From Rhizobium phaseoli (GTDB lineage: Bacteria > Pseudomonadota > Alphaproteobacteria > Rhizobiales > Rhizobiaceae), in assembly GCF_003985125.1 (NCBI RefSeq), contig NZ_ML133568.1:369039-433038 (forward strand): DNA of 64,000 bases, in the 5' to 3' direction. The translations under genes were made by a program, and so were the position numbers. How positions within the stretch are numbered: position 1 is the stretch's first letter; every line of letters begins with the position of its first letter. The notes under the pieces were generated by a model. The model did not search any database. It saw nothing but the letters and a program-made list of their open reading frames with translations, and was not told the origin of the DNA. This document shows positions 42,471-50,453 of this stretch, piece by piece.

Positions 42471-43571
42471 ATGCCTGATCGCAGCTTTGCCGTCGTCGCC
42501 AAGGCAGGAGACCGGATCGCCGATCTCTCGACGCCGCGCCCCGTGATCGACGAAGACCGGCTGGCCGCCAACATCGCCCGCGTTCAATCCTATATGGATG
42601 AGCACGGGCTGAACTTCCGCCCGCATATCAAGACGCACAAGATCCCGGCGCTCGCCGTCGCCCAGGTCGCCGCCGGCGCCAAGGGCATCAATTGCCAGAA
42701 GGTCACCGAAGCCGAAGTCTTCGCCGAAGCCGGCTTCAACGACATCCTCATCACCTTCAACATCCTGGGACAGCAGAAGCTCGAGCGCCTGGCCAGGCTG
42801 AACGAGCGCATTTCCGATCTCAAGGTCGTCGCCGACAGCGAACAGACGGTCGACGGCCTCGCCGCGCATTTTTCCGGCCACAAGCCGCTGACCGTGCTGG
42901 TCGAATGCGACACCGGCGGCGGCCGCTGCGGCGTGCAGACACCGGATGAGGCGGCCTCGCTCGCCAGGCGCATCGCCGCTGCCGACGGCCTCACCTTCGG
43001 CGGCATCGTCACCTATCCCAAACCGCAAGCAGCAGCCGCCGTCGAAGCCTTCATCGCCGAGACGCTGCAACGCCTGCAATCCGACGGCATCGCCTGCCCG
43101 ATCGTCAGCAATGGCGGAACGCCGAGCCTGTTCGAGGCGCATCTCGTCCCCTCCGCCACCGAACATCGCGCCGGCACCTATATCTACAACGACCGCCAGA
43201 TGGTGCGCATGGGCCATTGCGGCGAGGACGACTGCGCCATGCATGTGCTCGCAACCGTCGTCTCCCGCCCGACCGCCGACCGCGCCGTCATCGACGCCGG
43301 CTCAAAGGCCCTGACCTCGGACCTGCAGGGCTTCAGCGATTACGGCCTGATCGTCGGTTATCCCCAGGCGCGGATCACCAGCCTCTCGGAAGAACACGGC
43401 GTGATCGATCTCTCGAACTGCGCCGGCCCCCGGCCGCAGATCGGCGAGAAACTCTTCATCATCCCAAACCACACCTGCGTGGTCTCCAACCTGTTCGACA
43501 CGATGGTGTTTCATCGGGGTGGGGTAGTGACGCGCGTCGAGAAGGTCGCGGCTCGCGGGCTGGTTTGGTAG
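42471..43571 (+). CDS. D-threonine aldolase/D-serine dehydratase-like PLP enzyme
   Basis: This 366-residue fold-type III PLP enzyme has the PLP lysine in RPHIKTHK. The C-terminal D-serine-dehydratase-like domain has its metal ligands in NHTCV (His, Cys). Relatives are D-threonine aldolase and D-threo-3-hydroxyaspartate or D-serine dehydratases. The dehydratases form enamine intermediates, which fits the RidA gene nearby. It directly follows the M81 gene. The last 20 codons, VVTRVEKVAARGLVW and the residues before, reappear at 45050-45117 with two substitutions. The codon use of the final 60 bases in this copy is less typical than in the remnant. Confidence 0.85.
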   Translation: MPDRSFAVVAKAGDRIADLSTPRPVIDEDRLAANIARVQSYMDEHGLNFRPHIKTHKIPALAVAQVAAGAKGINCQKVTEAEVFAEAGFNDILITFNILGQQKLERLARLNERISDLKVVADSEQTVDGLAAHFSGHKPLTVLVECDTGGGRCGVQTPDEAASLARRIAAADGLTFGGIVTYPKPQAAAAVEAFIAETLQRLQSDGIACPIVSNGGTPSLFEAHLVPSATEHRAGTYIYNDRQMVRMGHCGEDDCAMHVLATVVSRPTADRAVIDAGSKALTSDLQGFSDYGLIVGYPQARITSLSEEHGVIDLSNCAGPRPQIGEKLFIIPNHTCVVSNLFDTMVFHRGGVVTRVEKVAARGLVW

Positions 43572-43583
43572 GGGTCGGTTTCG

Positions 43584-43594
43584 GTTGAGGGTGA
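43584..43594 (+). repeat. 11-base direct repeat, left copy
   Basis: GTTGAGGGTGA lies 13 bases after the PLP-enzyme stop. The same 11 bases in the same orientation occur at 49166-49176, 14 bases after the helicase stop. Together they bracket the whole foreign-looking segment. This could be an attachment core or target duplication. A chance match has not been ruled out. Confidence 0.4.
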
Positions 43595-43630
43595 CATGGT
43601 CTGCCCTGATCCATTCGCCAATAGGCCGAT

Positions 43631-44923
43631 CTACTCGGCGTCGTTTGCTGCCTTTTTGGCACCCTTGGGAGGGATTTTGAAGCTGGCACCGGTAGGCCCA
43701 ACTGTAACTTCTGGCCCCAAGCCCATAACCGCGCCCAGAGCCGCTAGCGAACTGACCTCAGCATCCTTTTTGTTGTCCGCCTGAAACAGGCCTGCGCATG
43801 CTCCCTCGATCCATCGTTCGGGAAGGGCTGCTCCTTCCTTGGTGGTCATTTCCATTGCGGTCTCAATGACCCAACTCGCACGGTTAATATCCATGCCATA
43901 TCGCTGGAATTCGTGGAGGGTTCGCACCTCGGAATCGTAGGACTTGCGAAGCAGCGAAATTAGATATGCAGCGAAACCGACGCAAACCGCCGAGAGTACC
44001 GCGCCGCGAAGCGCCATCATCCACAACAGGTAGGTATCTTGCGGGAGGCGTTGCGTTTCGAGGACAGCAGCGGTGGGGCCTGGAATGGCCTGTGTTGCCT
44101 GGGCCAGCGAAACGAAAGACTGGAAGCTTTCGAAGGCGAGTACGCCCGCGCCCGCACTCGCGACGAGGCAAAGACCTGCGATAAGCCAGAATTTGGAGGC
44201 TGACTGCCGGGATGAGAGGGGGCGCTTAGTAAACTCCTGTACTTGGTTGGTAATGTCCTCACGCAGTTTTCGGCGCGCAAACATATGGTCGGATTGGTCG
44301 AACTCTTTGATCTTCTCGTCTAAGGCAGCTTTTTCAGCATTGATGCGCTCAAGCGCCTCAGCTTCTCGCTTCCGGATCTCTTCGTCGGCTAGAAGCTGCT
44401 GCTCCTCGAACTTCTTCCGGCGTTTGGCGGCGTCTTCCTCGTAGCTAATACGAAGACCTTCGGCGTTCTCCAACATAGTCTGGTGGAGTTGGGCAAGCGA
44501 GGCGGTTTCACGGTCAATGATACCAAGGGTATTTTCAGCTAATCCCTTCGCGTCGCCGGCCTTGGGGAAGGTAAGGTAACGGCGAAGGACCTCCTCGATC
44601 TCAAGCAGCTTCTCGGCGTTAATACGGCCAATCGTGGGGTTGAACTTTATAAGATCATAGTAAGCAGGGTTAAGGCTCGGCAGAATATTGCCGCGATTCA
44701 TACTCACGTCGAAGATGTTGTCGTCCGGATTGAATGAAAACGACTGTATGAGAAGAGATGGCCCCTTCTTCTTCCGAATCAGTTCGTGCTCGTTCACCCC
44801 TAGCGGCACACCACCGAGATCAACGGCCATATGAGATGAACCATACTTCTTCTTTAGCTCGGCAAGCATGTCGAGAATCGTCTTGTCCGGTACTTTGGCA
44901 ACATATAGGTCGGTCACGCGCAA
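43631..44923 (-). CDS. Coiled-coil double-membrane-span protein of unknown function
   Basis: This 430-residue protein shows no family I recognise. Residues 1-130 are soluble. Residues 150-232 are strongly charged heptad-like coiled coil (KKFEEQQLLADEEIRKREAE). Transmembrane segments lie near 245-264 and 298-325, with a 30-residue loop between. The C-terminal 100 residues are soluble. Base composition and codon choice are more AT-rich and mixed than in the flanking genes. It lies between the intact PLP-enzyme gene and a second copy of that gene's 3' end, so it is insertion cargo. A sensor or effector role in defence is conceivable but not shown. Confidence 0.7.
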   Translation of the reverse strand: MRVTDLYVAKVPDKTILDMLAELKKKYGSSHMAVDLGGVPLGVNEHELIRKKKGPSLLIQSFSFNPDDNIFDVSMNRGNILPSLNPAYYDLIKFNPTIGRINAEKLLEIEEVLRRYLTFPKAGDAKGLAENTLGIIDRETASLAQLHQTMLENAEGLRISYEEDAAKRRKKFEEQQLLADEEIRKREAEALERINAEKAALDEKIKEFDQSDHMFARRKLREDITNQVQEFTKRPLSSRQSASKFWLIAGLCLVASAGAGVLAFESFQSFVSLAQATQAIPGPTAAVLETQRLPQDTYLLWMMALRGAVLSAVCVGFAAYLISLLRKSYDSEVRTLHEFQRYGMDINRASWVIETAMEMTTKEGAALPERWIEGACAGLFQADNKKDAEVSSLAALGAVMGLGPEVTVGPTGASFKIPPKGAKKAANDAE

Positions 44924-45049
44924 TTCTCCCCCAGCAGCTGAGCGAAAATATACTTGCTACTTGGTTGCTTGTAATTGGCGACAGTGTTAAATCGAGCGTT
45001 GTGCACAGGATGTTGTGAGGGGTAACCCGTTCTAAACAATAGTCTTCCA

Positions 45050-45117
45050 CCGTGGCGGCGTCGTGATCCGCGTCGAAGAGGTCGCCGCCCGCGGTCTCGT
45101 TTGGTAGGAGCCGGTTC
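45050..45117 (+). pseudogene. Second, diverged copy of the PLP-enzyme 3' end
   Basis: The segment encodes FHRGGVVIRVEEVAARGLVW and a stop, against FHRGGVVTRVEKVAARGLVW at the end of the intact gene (43512-43571). Similarity continues about 16 bases past the stop. At DNA level the copies differ at many third positions, so they are alleles from different lineages rather than a fresh duplication. It is the same orientation, with the coiled-coil gene between. It is most likely the displaced original 3' end. Confidence 0.8.
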
Positions 45118-45125
45118 GGATTTAG

Positions 45126-45320
45126 AGCGGAACGCCCTGATCGCCAAAGGCCGCAGTTACCGATGGATCGCTCGCGATTTCAGATCAGCAAGAACGAAAT
45201 AAATACCGCGTTGCGCCAACAGCGGTCATCAGGCCAGTCTGCAGGCGCTCGGATCAAGAACCTTATCGCTCGCCATTGGGGACGCGGAAAGCAATCGAAA
45301 GTTGAGGTTCGGCGACCGCT
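45126..45320 (+). pseudogene. Frameshifted recombinase/transposase-type HTH remnant
   Basis: One frame reads NALIAKGRSYRWIARDF and then stops soon after. A -1 shift at about 45180 continues FQISKNEINTALRQQRSSGQ. Joined, this resembles the C-terminal helix-turn-helix of serine recombinases or of IS21-type transposases (G-x-S-Y-R-x-IAR...SKNTV). It is too short and broken to function. It lies between the displaced PLP-enzyme 3' end and the nuclease-helicase pair, where a former mobility gene would be expected. Confidence 0.4.
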
Positions 45321-45382
45321 GTTAACGAGAAGTTTGTGATCATTGCACATGTTGTTGGTGAGTGGGAGCCTGCAATTATTCG

Positions 45383-47008
45383 ATGAACATACAGCCTCTA
45401 GTTGATCCATACGCCGCGTCTGACGCTGGGGGTGTCAAAGCCCGCCAGGGCTTTACTTTCCAGGATCATATCGCGGCCTCGTTCCTTTTGGACCTTCTCT
45501 CGGATCCGACGTTGTTGCAGGTCGAATGCGAGACAGCTGACGATATTGCCCTGAGATGGCGTCGAAGCGGGGCGAGTCTCTCGGAGTATGTTCAGGTCAA
45601 GATCACGGATGGGGACAGCAACTGGAACCTGACCGAGATTTGCGCACGCACGGTAAAACGGGTTGGCACGTCCCTTGTAGAGACATCGATAGGCGCAGAT
45701 AAGTTTCCGGGCGATGCTCTCTTTCGCTTCGTTAGTATACGCGGGGTCAATCATACACTCCGACCGCTGACCATTCCTCGTGACCTTCGTTTCGAGCCAC
45801 ATGTTGTGGATGCCCTAAGCAAGCTTGGTACGCAAGTCTCGAACAAACTGAGGCACGTGACGTCTCCGAATGGGAAAACAGTGCCCGAGTGGGTTCAAGC
45901 CTGCCTTTGGGAGTTGCCCGGTGAGAAGCAAGCAGTTCAGCAAAAGAACATTAATCGAATACATCGCCTCTTTGAAAACGAGGGCGAAGCTATGTTCGCG
46001 TCAGCGGCCGAAAGAATCTATGAAGGGCTTGTGACGATTGCGCGGAACGCCGGCGACGAATCGATGGTTGATCACCCTACGAAGAAAGTGATCTCGAAAC
46101 AGGCGATGACGGACTGGTGGAGCGCTACTCTCAGGGAAGCGAGAAAACTTAACCGAGCATTTCTCAAGGTCTATCAGGTCCCAACACCCAACTTCTTTAC
46201 GCCGCTGCATGGCGTCGAGGAACCTGCAATCCGACGCAGTCTTGCGTCTTACGACGCGGAGTTCGATGGCGGGGAATGGAGGAATGCGGAACTTGCGAGG
46301 TACCTGGCTCTTTGGATTCCCGAGTTGATCTTGCCGCCCCGGGTGCTTGCGCAGTGTAGTCACCTCCAAGCGCACGATCTCGTCGCGAGGACGTCGCAAG
46401 CACTCAAGGACAAGAACATCGACTATGAGGATCTTCTGTCTCAGGCCATGCTTCACGCAATCCTCAGACATCACTATTCGAGTGAGCCGACGCTCTGCAA
46501 ATTGCACAGTGTGTCTCCAGGCCAATCGGATTACATGAACGGCCACGTAGTGTTCGATCGGGACGGTGACCAACTGTGGCTGGGTCATGCGAGGATAACT
46601 GTCTCAGATAACTGGGACGCGGTGACTACGCTCCTTGCTTCAAAGTTGGACGCTCTTGTGCAGCGAGATTTTCTGCGAAAGGAACGCGATCTGATTCTTC
46701 AGTTCCGCGAGCCACAGCATCTAAGGGAGACGACCCTAACGAAGGTATTCCAAGAGTTTGCCAAACTCGACGACCTCATACGCATTCTGAACATCCCGGT
46801 TCTCGTGGCCTACGATAGCTCGGTATTGGAGGCCGGCTTCGCAGTCGACTACGTGGACAAGCTGAAAACCGAGGTCGCCGATAGCTACCTTGAACTAAAG
46901 AGCAAGCTCTCACTCAGGCTGACCGACATACGGGTGCATGTTTTCCTGGTTCCGATCTACGACTCAGTTCAACTCGCCGATAACTTCAAACGTAGTCTGG
47001 AGATCTGA
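45383..47008 (+). CDS. DUF4297/Cap4-like nuclease of a two-gene defence module
   Basis: This 541-residue protein has an N-terminal PD-(D/E)XK-type nuclease domain of the DUF4297/Cap4 kind. GGVKARQGFTFQDHIAA is at residues 16-32, the acidic metal-binding segment VECETADD at 47-54 and YVQVK at 69-73. The remaining 400 residues are helical, without a family I recognise, and may bind the partner. A Ski2-like helicase gene starts 2 bases after its stop. This nuclease-helicase pairing is the plan of Hachiman (HamAB) anti-phage systems, though the effector is longer than the usual HamA. ATG 45383 is chosen, and a GTG at 45362 is possible. AT-richer than its surroundings. Confidence 0.7.
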   Translation: MNIQPLVDPYAASDAGGVKARQGFTFQDHIAASFLLDLLSDPTLLQVECETADDIALRWRRSGASLSEYVQVKITDGDSNWNLTEICARTVKRVGTSLVETSIGADKFPGDALFRFVSIRGVNHTLRPLTIPRDLRFEPHVVDALSKLGTQVSNKLRHVTSPNGKTVPEWVQACLWELPGEKQAVQQKNINRIHRLFENEGEAMFASAAERIYEGLVTIARNAGDESMVDHPTKKVISKQAMTDWWSATLREARKLNRAFLKVYQVPTPNFFTPLHGVEEPAIRRSLASYDAEFDGGEWRNAELARYLALWIPELILPPRVLAQCSHLQAHDLVARTSQALKDKNIDYEDLLSQAMLHAILRHHYSSEPTLCKLHSVSPGQSDYMNGHVVFDRDGDQLWLGHARITVSDNWDAVTTLLASKLDALVQRDFLRKERDLILQFREPQHLRETTLTKVFQEFAKLDDLIRILNIPVLVAYDSSVLEAGFAVDYVDKLKTEVADSYLELKSKLSLRLTDIRVHVFLVPIYDSVQLADNFKRSLEI

Positions 47009-47010
47009 CC

Positions 47011-49152
47011 TTGCTGCTCGAGGACCTTAGGAGTTTTCTGACAACCGGGTTTAAAGCAGATCAAGCTGTGTCGGTCCTAGGTGCCGTCAACAGCCTCGTC
47101 AATTCGCAAAGCACCCACGACTTGGGTCGTGAGATGGTCATTCGATGCCTGGCAAAAAAGCACTTGTTCCCGCCTGGCCTAATACCGCTCCTGGAGTCCC
47201 TCGTCGGCTCGGTGGGGCTCATCCCATATCTATCGAAAGACGTTTCGACCTTCGAAGAGCAGTTACTGCTTGAAGCCCATCGAACTCCCCCAATCGGGAA
47301 AGTCGACTTCTTCCATACGCTCCAACTCCAAATTTACCGGGAGCTGAGGGCAAAGCGAAATGTGGTATTAAGCGCGACGACCAGCGTCGGGAAGAGCGCG
47401 ATCGTGGATGCTATTATTGCTTCCGGCGAGCACAAGCACCTTGCGGTCATTGTCCCGACGATTGCCCTAATCGACGAGACAAGACGTCGCATTATCGAGA
47501 CATTCGGCTCACGATTCGCGATCGTTACTCACCCCACGCAGGCTTCATTTCGGGATCAAGCGACGGTCTTCGTCCTCACCCAGGAACGCGCTTTGAACCG
47601 TGACGACCTCCAGGACGTATCGTTCTTTGTCATAGATGAATTTTACAAGCTCGACCTGCAGATGGAGAAGAGTATCGAGCGGGCGGTCGATCTCAATCTT
47701 TGCTTCCACAAGCTCTCTTCCAACGGGGCTCAATTCTATCTGATCGGCCCTCATGTCGACGGCGTCAACGGATTGGCGTCAAAGCACGAGTTTCTCTTCT
47801 TGCCGTCGCATTTCTCGACGATTGCGCTGGATATCGTGCAGTACGGCTTGCCAAGAGATGGTGGTGAACGAGAGGAAAAGTTGATCGAACTTTGCGAGGA
47901 ACTCACCTCGCCGACCTTGATTTTCTGCCAATCGCCCGGCTCCGCGAAGAGAGTCGCCGAAACGCTTCTGAACGTGGAAGGATTGCTTCCTGAGACAGAT
48001 CTGACTTGGTCTGCCGTCGAATGGTTGGAGAAGGAGTATCCGGAGGAATGGGTCGTAACGCATGCGCTGCGGCGAGGTGTGGGTATCCATCACGGCAGCA
48101 TCCCCCGTGCGCTCCAGCAGTACATGGTCAAGGCATTCGAGACCGGGGCAATCAAATTCCTCATTTGCACGTCGACGCTGATCGAAGGAGTGAACACCGT
48201 CGCCGAGAATGTCATTATCTTTGACAAACGGATAAAAGCCACTGGCATTGATTACTTCACGTTTCGAAACATTGCGGGGAGAGCCGGTCGGATGCGCCGG
48301 TATTTCGTCGGGAAAGTTTACGTTCTGGAGGAGCAACCCGAGCCGGATATCTGCGTGATCGAGGTTGCCGTCGGTACTCAATCCGATACGACGCCATTGT
48401 CACTCTTGCTTGATCTCGAAGATGACGATCTGACGCCGGCTTCTAAGAGTCGTTTGGAGTCCGTTGCGCGGGAGAGCCCGTTGTCCGCGGAAACTCTCAA
48501 GGCCAACCGGAAGGTTCCGATCGAGACGCAGTATGAAATCTATGAAGCAATATGGCGCGATCCGACGCTGCTTGGAAAGCCCCTGGCCTGGCGAGGAATG
48601 CCGGACTCACCTCAGTTGTTAGCGGTCTGCAACCTGATCTTCGACTACATGGACTCTAGAATCCTGAAAGGGTACCAAATCTTCTCAGGGAAACAGCTGC
48701 AAGCAGCCCTATACTCACTCGAGAAGAGCAAGAGCCTTCGCGAAGTGACCGACAACTTCGTCGAGTATCGACGAGATACCGATTCAGTCAGCGATGCGGT
48801 CGAACTGTCACTTCGTTTCCTTAGAAAGTACGTCGGATACACGTTTCCAAAGAGCCTCATGGCAATCTCGCACATTCAAAGCGATGTATTGAGAAAAATC
48901 GGTGTCGAGCCCGGGAATTACGAGTTCTATGCCGCCAAGGCCGAAAGTCTATTCATGGAGCGCGGTCTCTTCGCGCTTGATGAGTATGGGATCCCTCCCG
49001 AGACGGCAATGCGGATTGCGCCCGTCGACCGGAAGTTCCCCACGCTTGACAGCGCGATTGAGCTGATCGCACGAATGGACGCGCGAGGAGTTGATCTCAC
49101 AAAGTTTGAGCGCGACCTGATCGACGACCTTCGCGCGTCCCTATTGTCATAA
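47011..49152 (+). CDS. Ski2-like superfamily 2 helicase (HamB-like)
   Basis: This 713-residue helicase has Walker A ATTSVGKS at 122-129, motif Ia VPTIALIDE, and a motif II reading DEFY at 209-212 instead of DEAD/DEAH. HHGSIPR is near 360, motif V STLIEGVNT is at 388-396 and motif VI AGRAGR at 422-427. A 270-residue C-terminal helical region completes the protein. The order and the IEGVNT/AGRAGR pair are typical of Ski2/HELQ-like helicases, including HamB of Hachiman. It would load on damaged or foreign DNA and license the nuclease partner. The start is TTG, 2 bases after the nuclease stop, with GGAG 9 bases upstream, so it is translationally coupled. Confidence 0.8.
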   Translation: MLLEDLRSFLTTGFKADQAVSVLGAVNSLVNSQSTHDLGREMVIRCLAKKHLFPPGLIPLLESLVGSVGLIPYLSKDVSTFEEQLLLEAHRTPPIGKVDFFHTLQLQIYRELRAKRNVVLSATTSVGKSAIVDAIIASGEHKHLAVIVPTIALIDETRRRIIETFGSRFAIVTHPTQASFRDQATVFVLTQERALNRDDLQDVSFFVIDEFYKLDLQMEKSIERAVDLNLCFHKLSSNGAQFYLIGPHVDGVNGLASKHEFLFLPSHFSTIALDIVQYGLPRDGGEREEKLIELCEELTSPTLIFCQSPGSAKRVAETLLNVEGLLPETDLTWSAVEWLEKEYPEEWVVTHALRRGVGIHHGSIPRALQQYMVKAFETGAIKFLICTSTLIEGVNTVAENVIIFDKRIKATGIDYFTFRNIAGRAGRMRRYFVGKVYVLEEQPEPDICVIEVAVGTQSDTTPLSLLLDLEDDDLTPASKSRLESVARESPLSAETLKANRKVPIETQYEIYEAIWRDPTLLGKPLAWRGMPDSPQLLAVCNLIFDYMDSRILKGYQIFSGKQLQAALYSLEKSKSLREVTDNFVEYRRDTDSVSDAVELSLRFLRKYVGYTFPKSLMAISHIQSDVLRKIGVEPGNYEFYAAKAESLFMERGLFALDEYGIPPETAMRIAPVDRKFPTLDSAIELIARMDARGVDLTKFERDLIDDLRASLLS

Positions 49153-49165
49153 GTGTGTCGATTGC

Positions 49166-49176
49166 GTTGAGGGTGA
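49166..49176 (+). repeat. 11-base direct repeat, right copy
   Basis: GTTGAGGGTGA is identical to 43584-43594 and marks the right edge of the foreign segment. Native sequence (the ABC importer operon, minus strand) resumes at 49236. Confidence 0.4.
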
Positions 49177-49235
49177 GCCCGCTTAGGGCAGGTTTCTGCC
49201 GTCCCCAGAGATTGTCCAACGAAGAGCCAGCCGCT

Positions 49236-50396
49236 TCAAGCCGCCGTCGGATTGATCACGTTCATATCGATTTCCGTCAGCTCCACCCGCCGCTCAAATG
49301 CAATGCCCGCCTCATCGAACAGATGGCAGTCGGCGGCATTGATGCCGGTGGCAACCGGCGTATCGGGGCGGATGCCGACGCTGCCGGGGAGCATGGCGCA
49401 GAAATTCTCGGCCTCGCCGTTGAGCGAGGCATAGGCGACCGTGTTGGCGCCGAGGCGCTCGATGACCGTCGGGGTGACGGTGAAGACGATGTCGCCGCCG
49501 TTGAGCTGGATATGCTCCGGGCGGATGCCGAGCGTCAGGGTCTTGCCTGATATGCCGTCGCGCGGCGTCACCGGCAGGACAGCGGACTGGCCGAGATAAT
49601 CGACTTCGACGCCGGCGGCGCTGACGCTCTTGCAGGTGACGGGCAGAAAATTCATTTTCGGGTTGCCGATGAAGCCGGCGACGAACCGGTTGGCGGGCTT
49701 GTGATAGAGCTCCAGCGGCGCGCCGGTCTGGGAGATGTTGCCAGCATCGAGCACGACGATGCGGTCGGCCATCGTCATCGCCTCGACCTGGTCGTGCGTC
49801 ACATAGATCATCGTCGCCTTCAGCTGCCGGTGCAGCTTGGCGAGCTCGATGCGCATGTCGGCGCGCAGCGCCGCGTCAAGGTTGGAGAGCGGCTCGTCGA
49901 ACAGGAAGATCTTCGGTTCGCGCACGATGGCGCGGCCGATCGCCACGCGCTGGCGCTGGCCGCCGGAAAGCATGCCGGGTTTCTGCTGCAGCCGCTGGTC
50001 GAGATGCAGAATACGGGCGGCGTTTTCCACCTTGGCCTTGAGCTTTGCCTCTTCCATCTTCTCGACGCGCAGCGGGAAGGCGATGTTCTCGAATACCGTC
50101 ATGTGCGGATAGAGCGCGTAGGACTGGAACACCATGGCGATGCCGCGCTTGACCGGCGGCAGATCGTTGACCCTGACGCCGTTGATGACGATGTCGCCCG
50201 CCGTCGTCGCGTCGAGGCCGGCGATCATCCGCAGCAGCGTGGACTTGCCGCAGCCCGACGGCCCGACGAAGACGACGAATTCGCCGTTCTTCACCTCGAG
50301 CTGCACGCCCTTCAGAACTTCGTAGTCGCCGTAGAATTTCTGAACGTTGTTGAGAAGGAGCTGTCCCAAAAATCTGTCTCCGCCGGCGGTCTTCAT
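49236..50396 (-). CDS. Sugar ABC importer ATPase (UgpC/MalK type)
   Basis: This ATPase has 386 residues from the ATG at 50396. A TTG at 50369 (MGQLLLNNVQKFYGDYE) with GGAG upstream may be the true start. It has Walker A GPSGCGKST, the Q-loop FQSYALYPHMT, signature LSGGQRQRVAIGRA, Walker B IFLFDEPLSNLD and the H-loop THDQVEAMT. A C-terminal TOBE/MalK regulatory domain (LGIRPEHIQL) follows. It powers the importer formed with the two permeases and binding protein encoded upstream. It is last in the operon, and its 3' end is the right border of the foreign island. Confidence 0.92.
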   Translation of the reverse strand: MKTAGGDRFLGQLLLNNVQKFYGDYEVLKGVQLEVKNGEFVVFVGPSGCGKSTLLRMIAGLDATTAGDIVINGVRVNDLPPVKRGIAMVFQSYALYPHMTVFENIAFPLRVEKMEEAKLKAKVENAARILHLDQRLQQKPGMLSGGQRQRVAIGRAIVREPKIFLFDEPLSNLDAALRADMRIELAKLHRQLKATMIYVTHDQVEAMTMADRIVVLDAGNISQTGAPLELYHKPANRFVAGFIGNPKMNFLPVTCKSVSAAGVEVDYLGQSAVLPVTPRDGISGKTLTLGIRPEHIQLNGGDIVFTVTPTVIERLGANTVAYASLNGEAENFCAMLPGSVGIRPDTPVATGINAADCHLFDEAGIAFERRVELTEIDMNVINPTAA

Positions 50397-50453
50397 CGCA
50401 CATTCGATAGAGGGGAGGGGCCGCAGCTTGCGCCGCGACCCCGGGGAGAGTGC

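Larger units (their letters stand above)
44924..45382. other. Promoter and scar region of the island
   Basis: This 459-base stretch separates the coiled-coil gene (minus) from the nuclease gene (plus). It starts with an AT-rich promoter-like part (44930-45000). It contains the displaced PLP-enzyme 3' end (45050-45117) and a frameshifted HTH remnant (45126-45320), and ends with the leader of the nuclease gene. No intact gene is seen. Confidence 0.6.

Noticed and set aside
45383..49152. The nuclease-helicase pair as a type I or type III restriction-modification system
   Set aside because: No methyltransferase or specificity gene is present, and the helicase motifs are Ski2-like rather than HsdR/Res-like.
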